Assembly: GCA_030151665.1 (NCBI GenBank)
Contig: JASLDB010000164.1
Span: forward strand, 1 to 11,522
Origin: Neisseriaceae bacterium
GTDB taxonomy: Bacteria; Pseudomonadota; Gammaproteobacteria; Burkholderiales; Neisseriaceae
Reading direction: 5' to 3'
Length of the DNA stretch: 11,522 nucleotides
The position numbers and the translations under genes are program-made. The notes below the pieces were generated by a model. That model was not told where the DNA came from, did not search any database, and saw only the letters and a program-made list of their open reading frames with translations. The first letter of the stretch is position 1; the number at the start of each line of letters is the position of its first letter. Below are positions 1-5,897 of this stretch, piece by piece.

Positions 1-393
1 TGCCACAGAACCCATGAGCAAATGCATAACACCAGAAAAGCCATGTGTACCCATAACAATCAAATCACAGCCAAATTCTTGCGCTTTACTCGCTAACAAA
101 TTGGCCACTTTTTCACCAACGCTTTCCAAAATATGCTCTTCTGCAGTAACACCATCATGCTTAGCCAACACTTCATGCGCCAAAGCCAATACTCGGCTAC
201 CGGCTTCTTTACTGGCTTGGTGAATTTCAGTTGATTGGAAGTAACCTGTACCACCCCAGCTAAACTGAGTCATATCAACCACATGCACCATACACAAAAC
301 AGCCTTTGTATTTTGTGCTAATTTACAAGCTTCACTCAACGCTTTTAATGAAGCACTGCTTTCATCCACGGGAACAAAAATTTTGTTATACAT
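1..393 (-). CDS. Universal stress protein (UspA family), 3' end cut by the window
   Basis: The minus-strand frame starts at the ATG at 393 and stays open to the left edge, giving 131 residues; about 10-20 C-terminal residues are missing. The translation begins MYNKIFVPVDESSASLKAL, the usual Usp first beta strand with the conserved Asp, and ends in a Usp nucleotide-binding pattern: MGTHGFSG, nine residues on, GS followed by V (G-x(2)-G-x(9)-G-S/T type). That glycine loop suggests the ATP-binding UspA/MJ0577-like subgroup. These are small cytoplasmic alpha/beta proteins induced by starvation or stress. A strong Shine-Dalgarno, GAGGAGG on the minus strand at about 401-407, fixes the start. The next upstream ATG is followed at once by a stop codon. 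The gene is transcribed divergently from the thioesterase gene. The family is certain; the physiological role is not. Confidence 0.93.
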   Translation of the reverse strand, partial: MYNKIFVPVDESSASLKALSEACKLAQNTKAVLCMVHVVDMTQFSWGGTGYFQSTEIHQASKEAGSRVLALAHEVLAKHDGVTAEEHILESVGEKVANLLASKAQEFGCDLIVMGTHGFSGVMHLLMGSVA

Positions 394-490
394 TACATTT
401 CCTCCTCAGCATCTTATCGTTGCGATGACGTCTAAATGAACTTATACCATTGGTATCTGATAACTTAGTGTAGCATAGTTTTGTTAAATA

Positions 491-514
491 CAATCTTGCT
501 TTAAAGCAAGATTG
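491..514. promoter_or_regulatory. Perfect 24-bp palindrome in the usp/thioesterase divergent intergenic region
   Basis: The half site CAATCTTGCTTT is followed directly by its exact reverse complement, with no spacer and no mismatch. Neither strand has a U-tract after it, and no gene points into it, so it does not look like an intrinsic terminator. Its place between two divergent start codons (98 nt from the usp ATG, 63 nt from the thioesterase ATG) suggests an operator for a dimeric regulator. A smaller inverted repeat, ATACCA-t-TGGTAT, lies at 444-456 closer to usp. The rest of 394-577 is AT-rich, and I see no convincing -35/-10 pair for either gene. The regulator is unknown. Confidence 0.5.
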
Positions 515-577
515 CATAGAAAATGTCTCAGTTGCTCTTATTAATTAACACAATAATGTATAAGAAGGTTTTAAAAT

Positions 578-1000
578 ATGGATAAAATCAAAATTCCCCA
601 CTTGAACCATGTTCATTTTTCGACTGATATTACTGTGCAAATTGGCGACATCAATTATGGTAATCATTTGAGCAATGATGCGGTGCTCAAGCTTTGCCAT
701 GAAGCACGCTTGCGATTTTTAAACCATTTTGGCTATTCTGAAATGGATGTTGCTGGTGCTGGCTTAATCATGGCAGATGCCGCGATTCAATTTTTAAACC
801 AAGCATTTTATGGTGACAAATTGTGCTTTGCCATGGCCATTGAACACATTGGCAGCGCAGGTTTTGCGATGGTGACCGAAATCAGTTGCCCTGCCAAAAA
901 TATTGACATTGCGCGGGTCAAAAATGGCATGGTCTTTTTTGATTACAGCTCACAAAAAATCACCAAAACACCTGTGGCTTTTCGTGAACAATTTTCATAA
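578..1000 (+). CDS. Hotdog-fold acyl-CoA thioesterase (4HBT/YbgC-FadM-like)
   Basis: A 140-residue protein of the single-hotdog thioesterase family, which hydrolyses acyl-CoA thioesters in the cytoplasm, normally as dimers or tetramers. The diagnostic block is at residues 21-44: QIGDINYGNHLSNDAVL followed by HEAR. It holds the likely catalytic Asp24, the conserved Y-G-N-H-L-x-N turn on the hotdog helix, and a Glu-Ala-Arg at the helix end. The length is normal for the family. AAGAAGG at 562-568 lies 9 nt before the ATG and supports the start. It ends 3 nt before xerC, so the two are probably cotranscribed. The substrate cannot be read from sequence. The match is to the COG0824-type subgroup rather than to a specific characterised enzyme such as YbgC, whose Asp-to-His spacing is one residue longer as I recall it. 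Confidence 0.88.
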   Translation: MDKIKIPHLNHVHFSTDITVQIGDINYGNHLSNDAVLKLCHEARLRFLNHFGYSEMDVAGAGLIMADAAIQFLNQAFYGDKLCFAMAIEHIGSAGFAMVTEISCPAKNIDIARVKNGMVFFDYSSQKITKTPVAFREQFS

Positions 1001-1003
1001 ACC

Positions 1004-1936
1004 ATGAACAATACTGAAACCCTCTCACTCATTGATTTTTTTAGTCCGTTGCCCATGTACATCAAACACATGGGACAAGGTAATTTATCCATACACACAT
1101 TAAAAGCCTACGAGCGAGACATTAATCAATTGCAACATTTGTTGCAAGAAAAGCCCAAAGACTTGTCTGACAACATGAGCCGTCGCCACATTGTCTGGGC
1201 ATTTAAGAAGCTGTCTCAGCAAAATTTACATGCCCACTCTTTGGCCAGAAAACTCAGTGCATGGCGTGGTTACAATCAATTTCTCATGCTCAAGCGCCCA
1301 TTATTAGAAGATTTTACCTTTGGCTTAAAACCACCCAAAGCGCCAGCAAGATTACCCAAGGCTGTACCAGAAGAAAGATTGAACCAAGTTTTTGATGCAC
1401 CTTGTGACAATGATTTTCACAGCAAACGTGATCAAGCTTTGTTTGAATTAATTTATGGTTGTGGTTTACGTTTAAGCGAAGCCCATGATTTGAATCTGAA
1501 TGATATTTCATTAAATGAAGGTTGGGTTCGGGTGTTTGGTAAAGGACAAAAAGAACGTTTTGTGCCCTTGGGCAATAAAGCCAAAACCGCAATTGAAAAT
1601 TATTTGCCCATGCGCCAAATGATTGCCAATGAGCCAGCCATGTTTTTAAGCCAACAAAACAATCGCCTTAGTCAAAGACAAATTCAAGTTCGCTTAAAAC
1701 AATGGGCTGCCAAAAACCAAAGTGATAGACACTTAAGCCCACACATGTTGCGCCACAGTTTTGCCAGCCATATTTTACAAAGCTCGCACGACATTCGTGC
1801 GGTACAAGAATTGCTGGGTCACAGCCAATTATCAACCACGCAAATTTATACGCAATTGGATTTTGACCAACTGGCCAAGGTTTACGACAACACTCACCCA
1901 CGGGCCAAGAAAAAAGGGACACCATCGCAAGATTAA
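1004..1936 (+). CDS. xerC: Tyrosine site-specific recombinase XerC
   Basis: A 310-residue tyrosine recombinase. Its N-terminal SAM-like DNA-binding domain covers about residues 10-100 and the catalytic domain about 115-300. The full catalytic set is visible: Arg156 (GLRLSE), Lys180 (GKGQKER), His247 and Arg250 (HMLRHSFASH), His273 (LLGHSQLSTTQ) and the nucleophile Tyr282 (IYTQLD). The C-terminal stretch QLAKVYDNTHPRAKKK favours XerC over XerD. With XerD it resolves chromosome dimers at dif during FtsK-dependent segregation. There is no clear Shine-Dalgarno before the ATG, only 3 nt after the thioesterase stop, so translation is probably coupled. The last 20 nt form one arm of a bidirectional terminator. 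A housekeeping gene, intact. Confidence 0.93.
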   Translation: MNNTETLSLIDFFSPLPMYIKHMGQGNLSIHTLKAYERDINQLQHLLQEKPKDLSDNMSRRHIVWAFKKLSQQNLHAHSLARKLSAWRGYNQFLMLKRPLLEDFTFGLKPPKAPARLPKAVPEERLNQVFDAPCDNDFHSKRDQALFELIYGCGLRLSEAHDLNLNDISLNEGWVRVFGKGQKERFVPLGNKAKTAIENYLPMRQMIANEPAMFLSQQNNRLSQRQIQVRLKQWAAKNQSDRHLSPHMLRHSFASHILQSSHDIRAVQELLGHSQLSTTQIYTQLDFDQLAKVYDNTHPRAKKKGTPSQD

Positions 1937-1960
1937 TGGTCTTATTTTGTGATGGTATCC
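1917..1960. terminator. Bidirectional intrinsic terminator shared by the ends of xerC and the secreted-protein gene
   Basis: The arm at 1917-1930 (GGACACCATCGCAA) pairs with 1947-1960 (TTGTGATGGTATCC) over 14 positions with one C-A mismatch and one G-U wobble in the plus-strand RNA. A 16-nt loop holds the xerC stop codon. TTTT follows on the plus strand (1961-1964), and the minus strand reads CCCTTTTTTCTT after the stem. The hairpin lies almost entirely inside the 3' coding ends of both convergent genes (stops at 1936 and 1942). Confidence 0.75.
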
Positions 1961-2400
1961 TTTTCACGCACCAAGTCATAAGCACCTTTATCATTGGGGA
2001 TGAGGCGAAAGATGCCCAAATCTGTCTCTAGATTTTTACTGTACAATGGCTTACTACACTCTCCTGATAATCTAGCATACGTTAATGTTAATTGAAGGCG
2101 TTCTTTATCCAGCCATTTGAAGCGCCCTTTGGATGAATAAAAACAATCATTACCACATGGTGCAGAATAATAACTGGTAAATATATTGTTTTTAAAATAA
2201 AATTTCAAATTATTACCATATGAACGACTATCATCAACCTGACGCAATTGATAGACATCTCTTGCCTGTTCTTTGATTAACTGATTAATCCCATAACGCT
2301 CCTCTAAATGTAGATGCCACCTTATGGTGTCATTTGCCCAAGTAAACGGTGTATAAAGCATAACGACAAAAAACGACAATATTGGTAAGTATTTTTTCAT
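1942..2400 (-). CDS. Small secreted or periplasmic protein of unknown function
   Basis: I do not recognise a family. Starting at the ATG at 2400, the protein is 152 residues with a classic Sec signal peptide: MKKY, a hydrophobic core, then a likely signal peptidase I site after PFTWA, before NDTIRW. The mature part is about 130 residues, rich in Tyr, Lys and charged residues, with no membrane segment. Two cysteines lie close together (CGNDC) and a third lies about 30 residues later (GEC), so a disulfide is plausible. An in-frame ATG at 2409 has no room for a ribosome site, and its extra residues (MDL) would precede the signal peptide, so the 2400 start is preferred. It is convergent with xerC and shares its terminator, which supports this being a real expressed gene. 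A possible function in the envelope is inference only. Confidence 0.7.
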   Translation of the reverse strand: MKKYLPILSFFVVMLYTPFTWANDTIRWHLHLEERYGINQLIKEQARDVYQLRQVDDSRSYGNNLKFYFKNNIFTSYYSAPCGNDCFYSSKGRFKWLDKERLQLTLTYARLSGECSKPLYSKNLETDLGIFRLIPNDKGAYDLVREKDTITK

Positions 2401-2442
2401 CAAGTCCATCTTCTATTTAATAAAATACCGTTTTAATAATAC

Positions 2443-2471
2443 ATTATCATACAATAAATTTACCCAAGCAA
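2443..2471 (-). promoter_or_regulatory. Possible sigma70 promoter for the secreted-protein gene
   Basis: On the minus strand, TTGCTT (2471-2466) is separated by 17 nt from GATAAT (2448-2443). The -10 matches consensus at five of six positions and the -35 at three of six. It lies 42 nt upstream of the chosen start at 2400, in an AT-rich region where chance matches are common. Confidence 0.35.
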
Positions 2472-2578
2472 TCTACTTGTTTTAACTCCCACCACAGTGC
2501 CTAACAAAATAAACAGGCTGCTCTGCCTTTGTTTTGGTACTGTGATAATTTGGTATGCGCAAGCTTTTGGCAAAAAAC

Positions 2579-2606
2579 TTAACAAGATAAGCAATCAGCG
2601 TATAAT
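2579..2606 (+). promoter_or_regulatory. sigma70 promoter for the lrgA-lrgB pair
   Basis: TTAACA (2579-2584) and a perfect TATAAT (2601-2606) are spaced by 16 nt. This predicts a start near 2613 and a 5' leader of about 60 nt before the lrgA ATG at 2675. A perfect 12-bp palindrome, ATTGAATTCAAT (2608-2619), sits on the predicted start site and could be an operator. No LytSR or LysR-type regulator gene is in the window. Confidence 0.6.
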
Positions 2607-2674
2607 GATTGAATTCAATTCATTACTCACCCAGTCCATGTGTATTCATGCCAATAACTTGGATGCATTACAAT

Positions 2675-3016
2675 ATGTTAATTCGCTCTCTTATCGTGGT
2701 ATTTGGCTGCTTGGCAGCTGGTGAAGCTGTTATTCACTTTACCCACTTACCCTTGCCTTCCAGTATTTTCGGGCTGATTTTTTTGTTCGCTTTACTCAAA
2801 ATGGGCTGGGTCAAAATCGAAACCATGCAAGCTTTAACCACTTTTCTGATGGAAAACATGTCTTTGTTTTTGGTACCACCTTGTGTGGCAGTCATCACCC
2901 ATTTGGATTTGATTAAAGCTGACTTCTGGCCGATTTTTGTTGCCAGCATCCTCAGTACGTTTCTCGTCCTAATTGTCACTGGCAAAGTCCACTATTACAT
3001 GAGGAAACGATCATGA
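2675..3016 (+). CDS. CidA/LrgA family holin-like membrane protein
   Basis: A 113-residue hydrophobic protein with about four predicted membrane segments. It has the LrgA/CidA signature LPLPSSIFGLIFLFALL in the second segment, followed by the cytoplasmic turn KMGW and a third segment containing SLFLVPPCVAVI. CidA/LrgA proteins are small inner-membrane proteins linked to murein hydrolase export, programmed lysis or overflow-metabolite transport with their LrgB/CidB partner. In-frame starts exist at 2609 (TTG), 2648, 2663 and 2675. The TTG lies on the predicted transcription start, so it is excluded. ATG 2675 (MLIRSLIVVF) matches where the family usually starts, and a weak GGA lies 11 nt upstream; 2663 is possible. 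The stop overlaps the lrgB start (ATGA). CidA versus LrgA cannot be decided from sequence. Confidence 0.85.
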   Translation: MLIRSLIVVFGCLAAGEAVIHFTHLPLPSSIFGLIFLFALLKMGWVKIETMQALTTFLMENMSLFLVPPCVAVITHLDLIKADFWPIFVASILSTFLVLIVTGKVHYYMRKRS

Positions 3017-3705
3017 GCATGTTAGACAATCCCATTTGGACAGTATTTTTAATTTTATCGGTCTATTTTGTCGCGATGATTCTTCGCCGCCGCACGGGCA
3101 ATCCATGGGTGAATCCTTTGATTATCGCTACATTTGTGTTAATTTTTTACATTCAAATTTTGGGCATACCCTATGAAAAATTCAAAGTGGGTGCCGACAT
3201 GGTTGATTTCTGGCTCAAACCCGCTGTGGTGGTTTTGGCGGTACCACTTTATTTAAACTGGGATAAAATTCGCAAGCAATGGCTACCCATCGTGGTTTCA
3301 CAAGCTGTAGGTTCAGTGGTTGGTTTATTTTCTGGTGTACTCATTGCTCACTGGATGGGTGCTAATAAAATGGTATCTATATCATTAGCAGCCAAATCTG
3401 TTACCACACCGATTGCCATTGAAGTCACACATAGCTTAGGTGGTGCGCCTTCTATTACTGTGGTGGCAGTGATATTGGCAGGTTTAACGGGGCAAATGCT
3501 GGGCTTGTATTCTTTGCGTTTGGCCAAAGTAAATATGCCAAGTGCACAAGGTTTATCTTTGGGCACTGCCTCGCATGCCTTGGGCACAAGTGCCGCCTTT
3601 GAAAAAAGTGGCAAATATGCAGCCTACGCCAGTGTTGGTTTGATTTTCAATGGTATTTTAACCGCCTTTTTGGCACCCGTTTTAGTGCCTTTGTTGCCGC
3701 TATAA
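3013..3705 (+). CDS. LrgB/CidB family membrane protein
   Basis: A 230-residue polytopic inner-membrane protein, full length for the family. The LrgB signature is clear: KSVTTPIAIE at residues 128-137, then SLGGAPSITVV, and later GTASHALGTSAAFE at about 184-197, a re-entrant-looking segment shared with transporter-like folds. The pair is thought to modulate murein hydrolase activity or to export small carboxylates such as pyruvate, by analogy with Gram-positive Lrg/Cid systems. GAGGA at 3001-3005 lies 7 nt before the ATG, and its ATG overlaps the lrgA stop, so the two are translationally coupled. It is followed by a GC-rich hairpin that probably ends transcription. Confidence 0.9.
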   Translation: MSMLDNPIWTVFLILSVYFVAMILRRRTGNPWVNPLIIATFVLIFYIQILGIPYEKFKVGADMVDFWLKPAVVVLAVPLYLNWDKIRKQWLPIVVSQAVGSVVGLFSGVLIAHWMGANKMVSISLAAKSVTTPIAIEVTHSLGGAPSITVVAVILAGLTGQMLGLYSLRLAKVNMPSAQGLSLGTASHALGTSAAFEKSGKYAAYASVGLIFNGILTAFLAPVLVPLLPL

Positions 3706-3742
3706 TGTATCAGGCTGCCTGTATCAATAGGCAGCCTACATT
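3704..3742. terminator. Hairpin between convergent lrgB and gluQ, probable terminator
   Basis: A perfect 9-bp stem, AGGCTGCCT (3712-3720) with AGGCAGCCT (3729-3737), has an 8-nt loop. It is extended by AATGT/ACATT (3704-3708 and 3738-3742) past a 3-nt bulge. The U-tract is weak on both strands, so termination efficiency is uncertain, but the site lies between two convergent stop codons. A smaller GGGT/ACCC inverted repeat lies at 3751-3764. Confidence 0.55.
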
Positions 3743-3773
3743 TGATGAACGGGTAAAATCACCCAAACCCACA

Positions 3774-4694
3774 TTAAACAGGCTTTTGATAACTTTCGGT
3801 ATCAATGCTGTTTTGTTCCAAACGACTCATGTCCCAAAATGGCACCGCCCAAGTCAATAACTCAGCCACACTCATGTATTGATCGGGTGGTGGTGGCAAG
3901 TGCAAATATTGGAATACTTGACGCATTAAGGCTTCTTTGTTTTTTTCATCCAAAACAGGTGCCAATGTTTGTTTTGACCACTTTTGCCCCAAATGATTGG
4001 TCAACAAAGGCAAATGAGCATAATTCGGTGTTCTGACTCGCAAGGCTTGTTGCAAGACAATCTGTCTTGGTGTTGACACCAATAAATCTTGGCCACGAAC
4101 AATGTGGGTGATATTTTGTTCGGCATCGTCCACCACTACTGCCAATTGGTATGCCCAAAAACCATCAGCACGCAATACAATAAAATCCCCAACATCATGT
4201 GGTAAATCTTGTTGGTAATACCCAAAAATCGCATCATCTAACCCAATACATCCACCATCTGTTGCAACTTGAAAACGCCATGCAGGTGGTTTAATCCCCA
4301 AGTTTGGATGCCTAGATAGATGACAATATCCTGAATACACATAACCATCTACACCTTCTCGTTTGGCTTCTTCGTGTATTTGTTTACGACTGCAAAAACA
4401 AGGGTATACCTTCTTTTCTTGTTGCAAGTATTCTAACGCATTTTCATACAAATGATGCCGTTGACTCTGGTAAACGACTGTTTCATCCCAATATAGTGCA
4501 AATGCTTCCAAGGTTTGTAAAATATGATCACTTGCACCGACCATGGTTCGAGGGGGATCTAAATCTTCCATCCGCACAAGCCAGATTCCACCTTGTTTTT
4601 TGGCTTCTAAAAAACTGGCAACCGCAGTGTAAAGTGAACCGATATGCAATAAACCTGTGGGACTGGGCGCAAATCGCCCCCGATATTCAAGCAT
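3774..4694 (-). CDS. gluQ: Glutamyl-Q tRNA(Asp) synthetase
   Basis: A 306-residue paralog of the glutamyl-tRNA synthetase catalytic domain without the anticodon-binding domain, the hallmark of GluQ-RS. It ligates glutamate onto the queuosine base at position 34 of tRNA-Asp. The N-terminus has RFAPSPTGLLHIGSL, with the HIGH-box variant HIGS at residues 17-20. The zinc site is CFC (Cys99, Cys101), Tyr120 and Cys124 (YSGYC). The KMSKS-like loop is KWSKQ at 238-242, close to the KxSKQ form typical of GluQ. The ATG at 4694 has only a weak purine stretch (AAAGA) upstream. It is convergent with lrgB and divergent from tsaB, rather than beside dksA as in E. coli. A minus-strand TATTAT (4721-4716) with TTAATC 17 nt upstream could be its promoter. 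Confidence 0.95.
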   Translation of the reverse strand: MLEYRGRFAPSPTGLLHIGSLYTAVASFLEAKKQGGIWLVRMEDLDPPRTMVGASDHILQTLEAFALYWDETVVYQSQRHHLYENALEYLQQEKKVYPCFCSRKQIHEEAKREGVDGYVYSGYCHLSRHPNLGIKPPAWRFQVATDGGCIGLDDAIFGYYQQDLPHDVGDFIVLRADGFWAYQLAVVVDDAEQNITHIVRGQDLLVSTPRQIVLQQALRVRTPNYAHLPLLTNHLGQKWSKQTLAPVLDEKNKEALMRQVFQYLHLPPPPDQYMSVAELLTWAVPFWDMSRLEQNSIDTESYQKPV

Positions 4695-4708
4695 GGGCTA
4701 ATCTTTAT

Positions 4709-4721
4709 TTTGCTATAATAG
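4709..4721 (+). promoter_or_regulatory. tsaB: Extended -10 promoter for the tsaB operon
   Basis: TTTGCTATAATAG contains a perfect TATAAT (4714-4719) preceded by TGC, the TGn extended -10 element. No good -35 is seen, which is usual for this class. Transcription would start near 4726, about 40 nt before the tsaB ATG. An inverted repeat, CCACA-6 nt-TGTGG (4724-4739), covers the predicted start and could be an operator or a leader hairpin. Confidence 0.6.
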
Positions 4722-4764
4722 ACCCACATTTTACTGTGGATTAAAAAACGACTCTAGAGCCATT

Positions 4765-5457
4765 ATGGACACAGAACAACAAAACTTACTACCTCTCTTG
4801 GTAATTGATACCAGCACACAAGTATTGTCTTTGGCAATCCGAACGACAGAACAAACCTATTTGTTCCACAAAGTTGTGGGTGCCAAACAGTCTGAACAGA
4901 TTTTACCTGCCATTTCCCAACTTTTGCATGATAGCCATTTGGCTTTGTCAGCCATTAAAACCATTGTCTATGCCAAAGGTCCTGGTACATTTACGGGTTT
5001 GAGAATTGGCCTAGGGGTAGCACAAGGCTTGTCCTTACCCCACCATATTCAATTAATGGGCATTCCAACTTTGGATGCAATTGCTGCTTTAAACACAGAA
5101 CACCAGTTTACCTTGGCTGCCATGGATGCTCGCATGGGTGAGTTGTTTTATGCTTGGTATGACAATCGAACCCATACTCGATTAAGCCTTTATGGCGTAG
5201 CCAAAGCGGAAGAAATCATCACACCCATTGAAGTAGATAATGCCAATGCCCAAGGCTTGGGCAATGCTTATGATTTACCTATTAACATGCCAATTCCCGG
5301 CAAAAATACCATGCCAACCGCCGCTGATTATGCCGATTTGGCACTCAGTGGGCGTTATCAGCCATGCCCCACAGCCAGTGCTGATATTCTGTATGTACGG
5401 GATAAGATTGCCTTAACGGCAAAAGAACAAGCAGAGCAAAAGGCTTTAAAAGCATGA
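4765..5457 (+). CDS. tsaB: tRNA threonylcarbamoyladenosine biosynthesis protein TsaB
   Basis: A 230-residue ASKHA-fold protein, the non-catalytic partner of TsaD. With TsaC, TsaD and TsaE it builds t6A at position 37 of ANN-decoding tRNAs. The ATPase-like phosphate-1 strand LLVIDTST is at residues 11-18, and the family signature GPGTFTGLRIG is at 72-82, with Thr in place of the more usual Ser. Length and architecture are normal. A weak AGAG (about 4756-4759) lies 5 nt upstream of the ATG. Its stop codon overlaps the rimI start (ATGA at 5454), giving translational coupling. TsaB-RimI adjacency is very common in proteobacteria and supports both calls. Confidence 0.95.
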   Translation: MDTEQQNLLPLLVIDTSTQVLSLAIRTTEQTYLFHKVVGAKQSEQILPAISQLLHDSHLALSAIKTIVYAKGPGTFTGLRIGLGVAQGLSLPHHIQLMGIPTLDAIAALNTEHQFTLAAMDARMGELFYAWYDNRTHTRLSLYGVAKAEEIITPIEVDNANAQGLGNAYDLPINMPIPGKNTMPTAADYADLALSGRYQPCPTASADILYVRDKIALTAKEQAEQKALKA

Positions 5458-5897
5458 AGATTCGCCCTGCCACACTCAATGATTTAGCTGATTTACATTA
5501 CCTAGAACGGTGTTGCAACCCAACACCTTGGAGCCTAAAGCAGCTAGAAGAAGCCTTACATAACAACCATTGCATGGTTGCCTGTATTGCAGAACGCGTT
5601 GTTGGCATGATTGTGTGGCAACAAATAATGGATGAAGCCGAAATTTATTTAATCAACACCTTGCCAGAAATGCAACGCCAAGGTGTGGGCAGCCGCTTAT
5701 TGGACTATTTAATTGAATACGCCAATGGCCACCCGATTTTAAAGATTTTTTTGGAAGTTCGAGAAGACAACAAAGGCGCACAAGCTTTGTACCAGCGATA
5801 TGGTTTTGATGTGATTGCCAAGCGCAAGCAATATTATCGCACCCCAGAAGGCCTTCGGATAGATGCATTAATCATGGAGTATGTCGATGCTAAGTAG
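5454..5897 (+). CDS. rimI: Ribosomal protein S18-alanine N-acetyltransferase
   Basis: A 147-residue GNAT acetyltransferase that acetylates the N-terminal alanine of ribosomal protein S18. The acetyl-CoA-binding motif A is RQGVGS (residues 75-80), followed by RLLDYLIEYA. The RimI-type block LEVREDNKGAQALYQRYGF (100-118) carries the candidate catalytic Glu (within 101-104) and Tyr113. The N-terminal MKIRPATLNDL and PWSLKQLEEAL stretches are typical of RimI. It is the middle gene of tsaB-rimI-UDG-like, overlapping tsaB by 4 nt and reaching past the start of the next gene. The stop is TAG at 5895. Confidence 0.95.
   Translation: MKIRPATLNDLADLHYLERCCNPTPWSLKQLEEALHNNHCMVACIAERVVGMIVWQQIMDEAEIYLINTLPEMQRQGVGSRLLDYLIEYANGHPILKIFLEVREDNKGAQALYQRYGFDVIAKRKQYYRTPEGLRIDALIMEYVDAK
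5876..5879 (+). promoter_or_regulatory. Ribosome binding site that sets the start of the UDG-like gene
   Basis: GGAG, inside the end of rimI, lies 7 nt before the ATG at 5887 but only 1 nt before the in-frame ATG at 5881. The spacing favours 5887. Confidence 0.6.

Noticed and set aside
491..514. The 24-bp palindrome as an intrinsic terminator
   Set aside because: No U-tract on either strand and no gene transcribed towards it.
1314..1592. Antisense open frames within xerC, and similar ones within gluQ, petB, petC and rimI
   Set aside because: They are shadows opposite well-identified genes, with no ribosome sites, motifs or plausible protein character.
1004..1936. Tyrosine recombinase as a phage or integron integrase
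   Set aside because: Length, XerC-type C-terminus, chromosomal neighbours and the absence of att-like repeats or a tRNA point to housekeeping XerC.
2609..2674. Longer LrgA starting at the TTG at 2609
   Set aside because: The TTG coincides with the predicted transcription start, and the extra 22 residues do not resemble the family N-terminus.
2497..2724. Open plus-strand frame upstream of and overlapping lrgA
   Set aside because: It runs through the lrgA promoter and palindrome, has no ribosome site or family resemblance, and overlaps a clear LrgA protein.
4724..4739. CCACA/TGTGG inverted repeat as a riboswitch or attenuator
   Set aside because: It is only a 5-bp stem in a leader of about 40 nt, with no alternative structure or terminator, so it is recorded only as a possible operator or leader hairpin.
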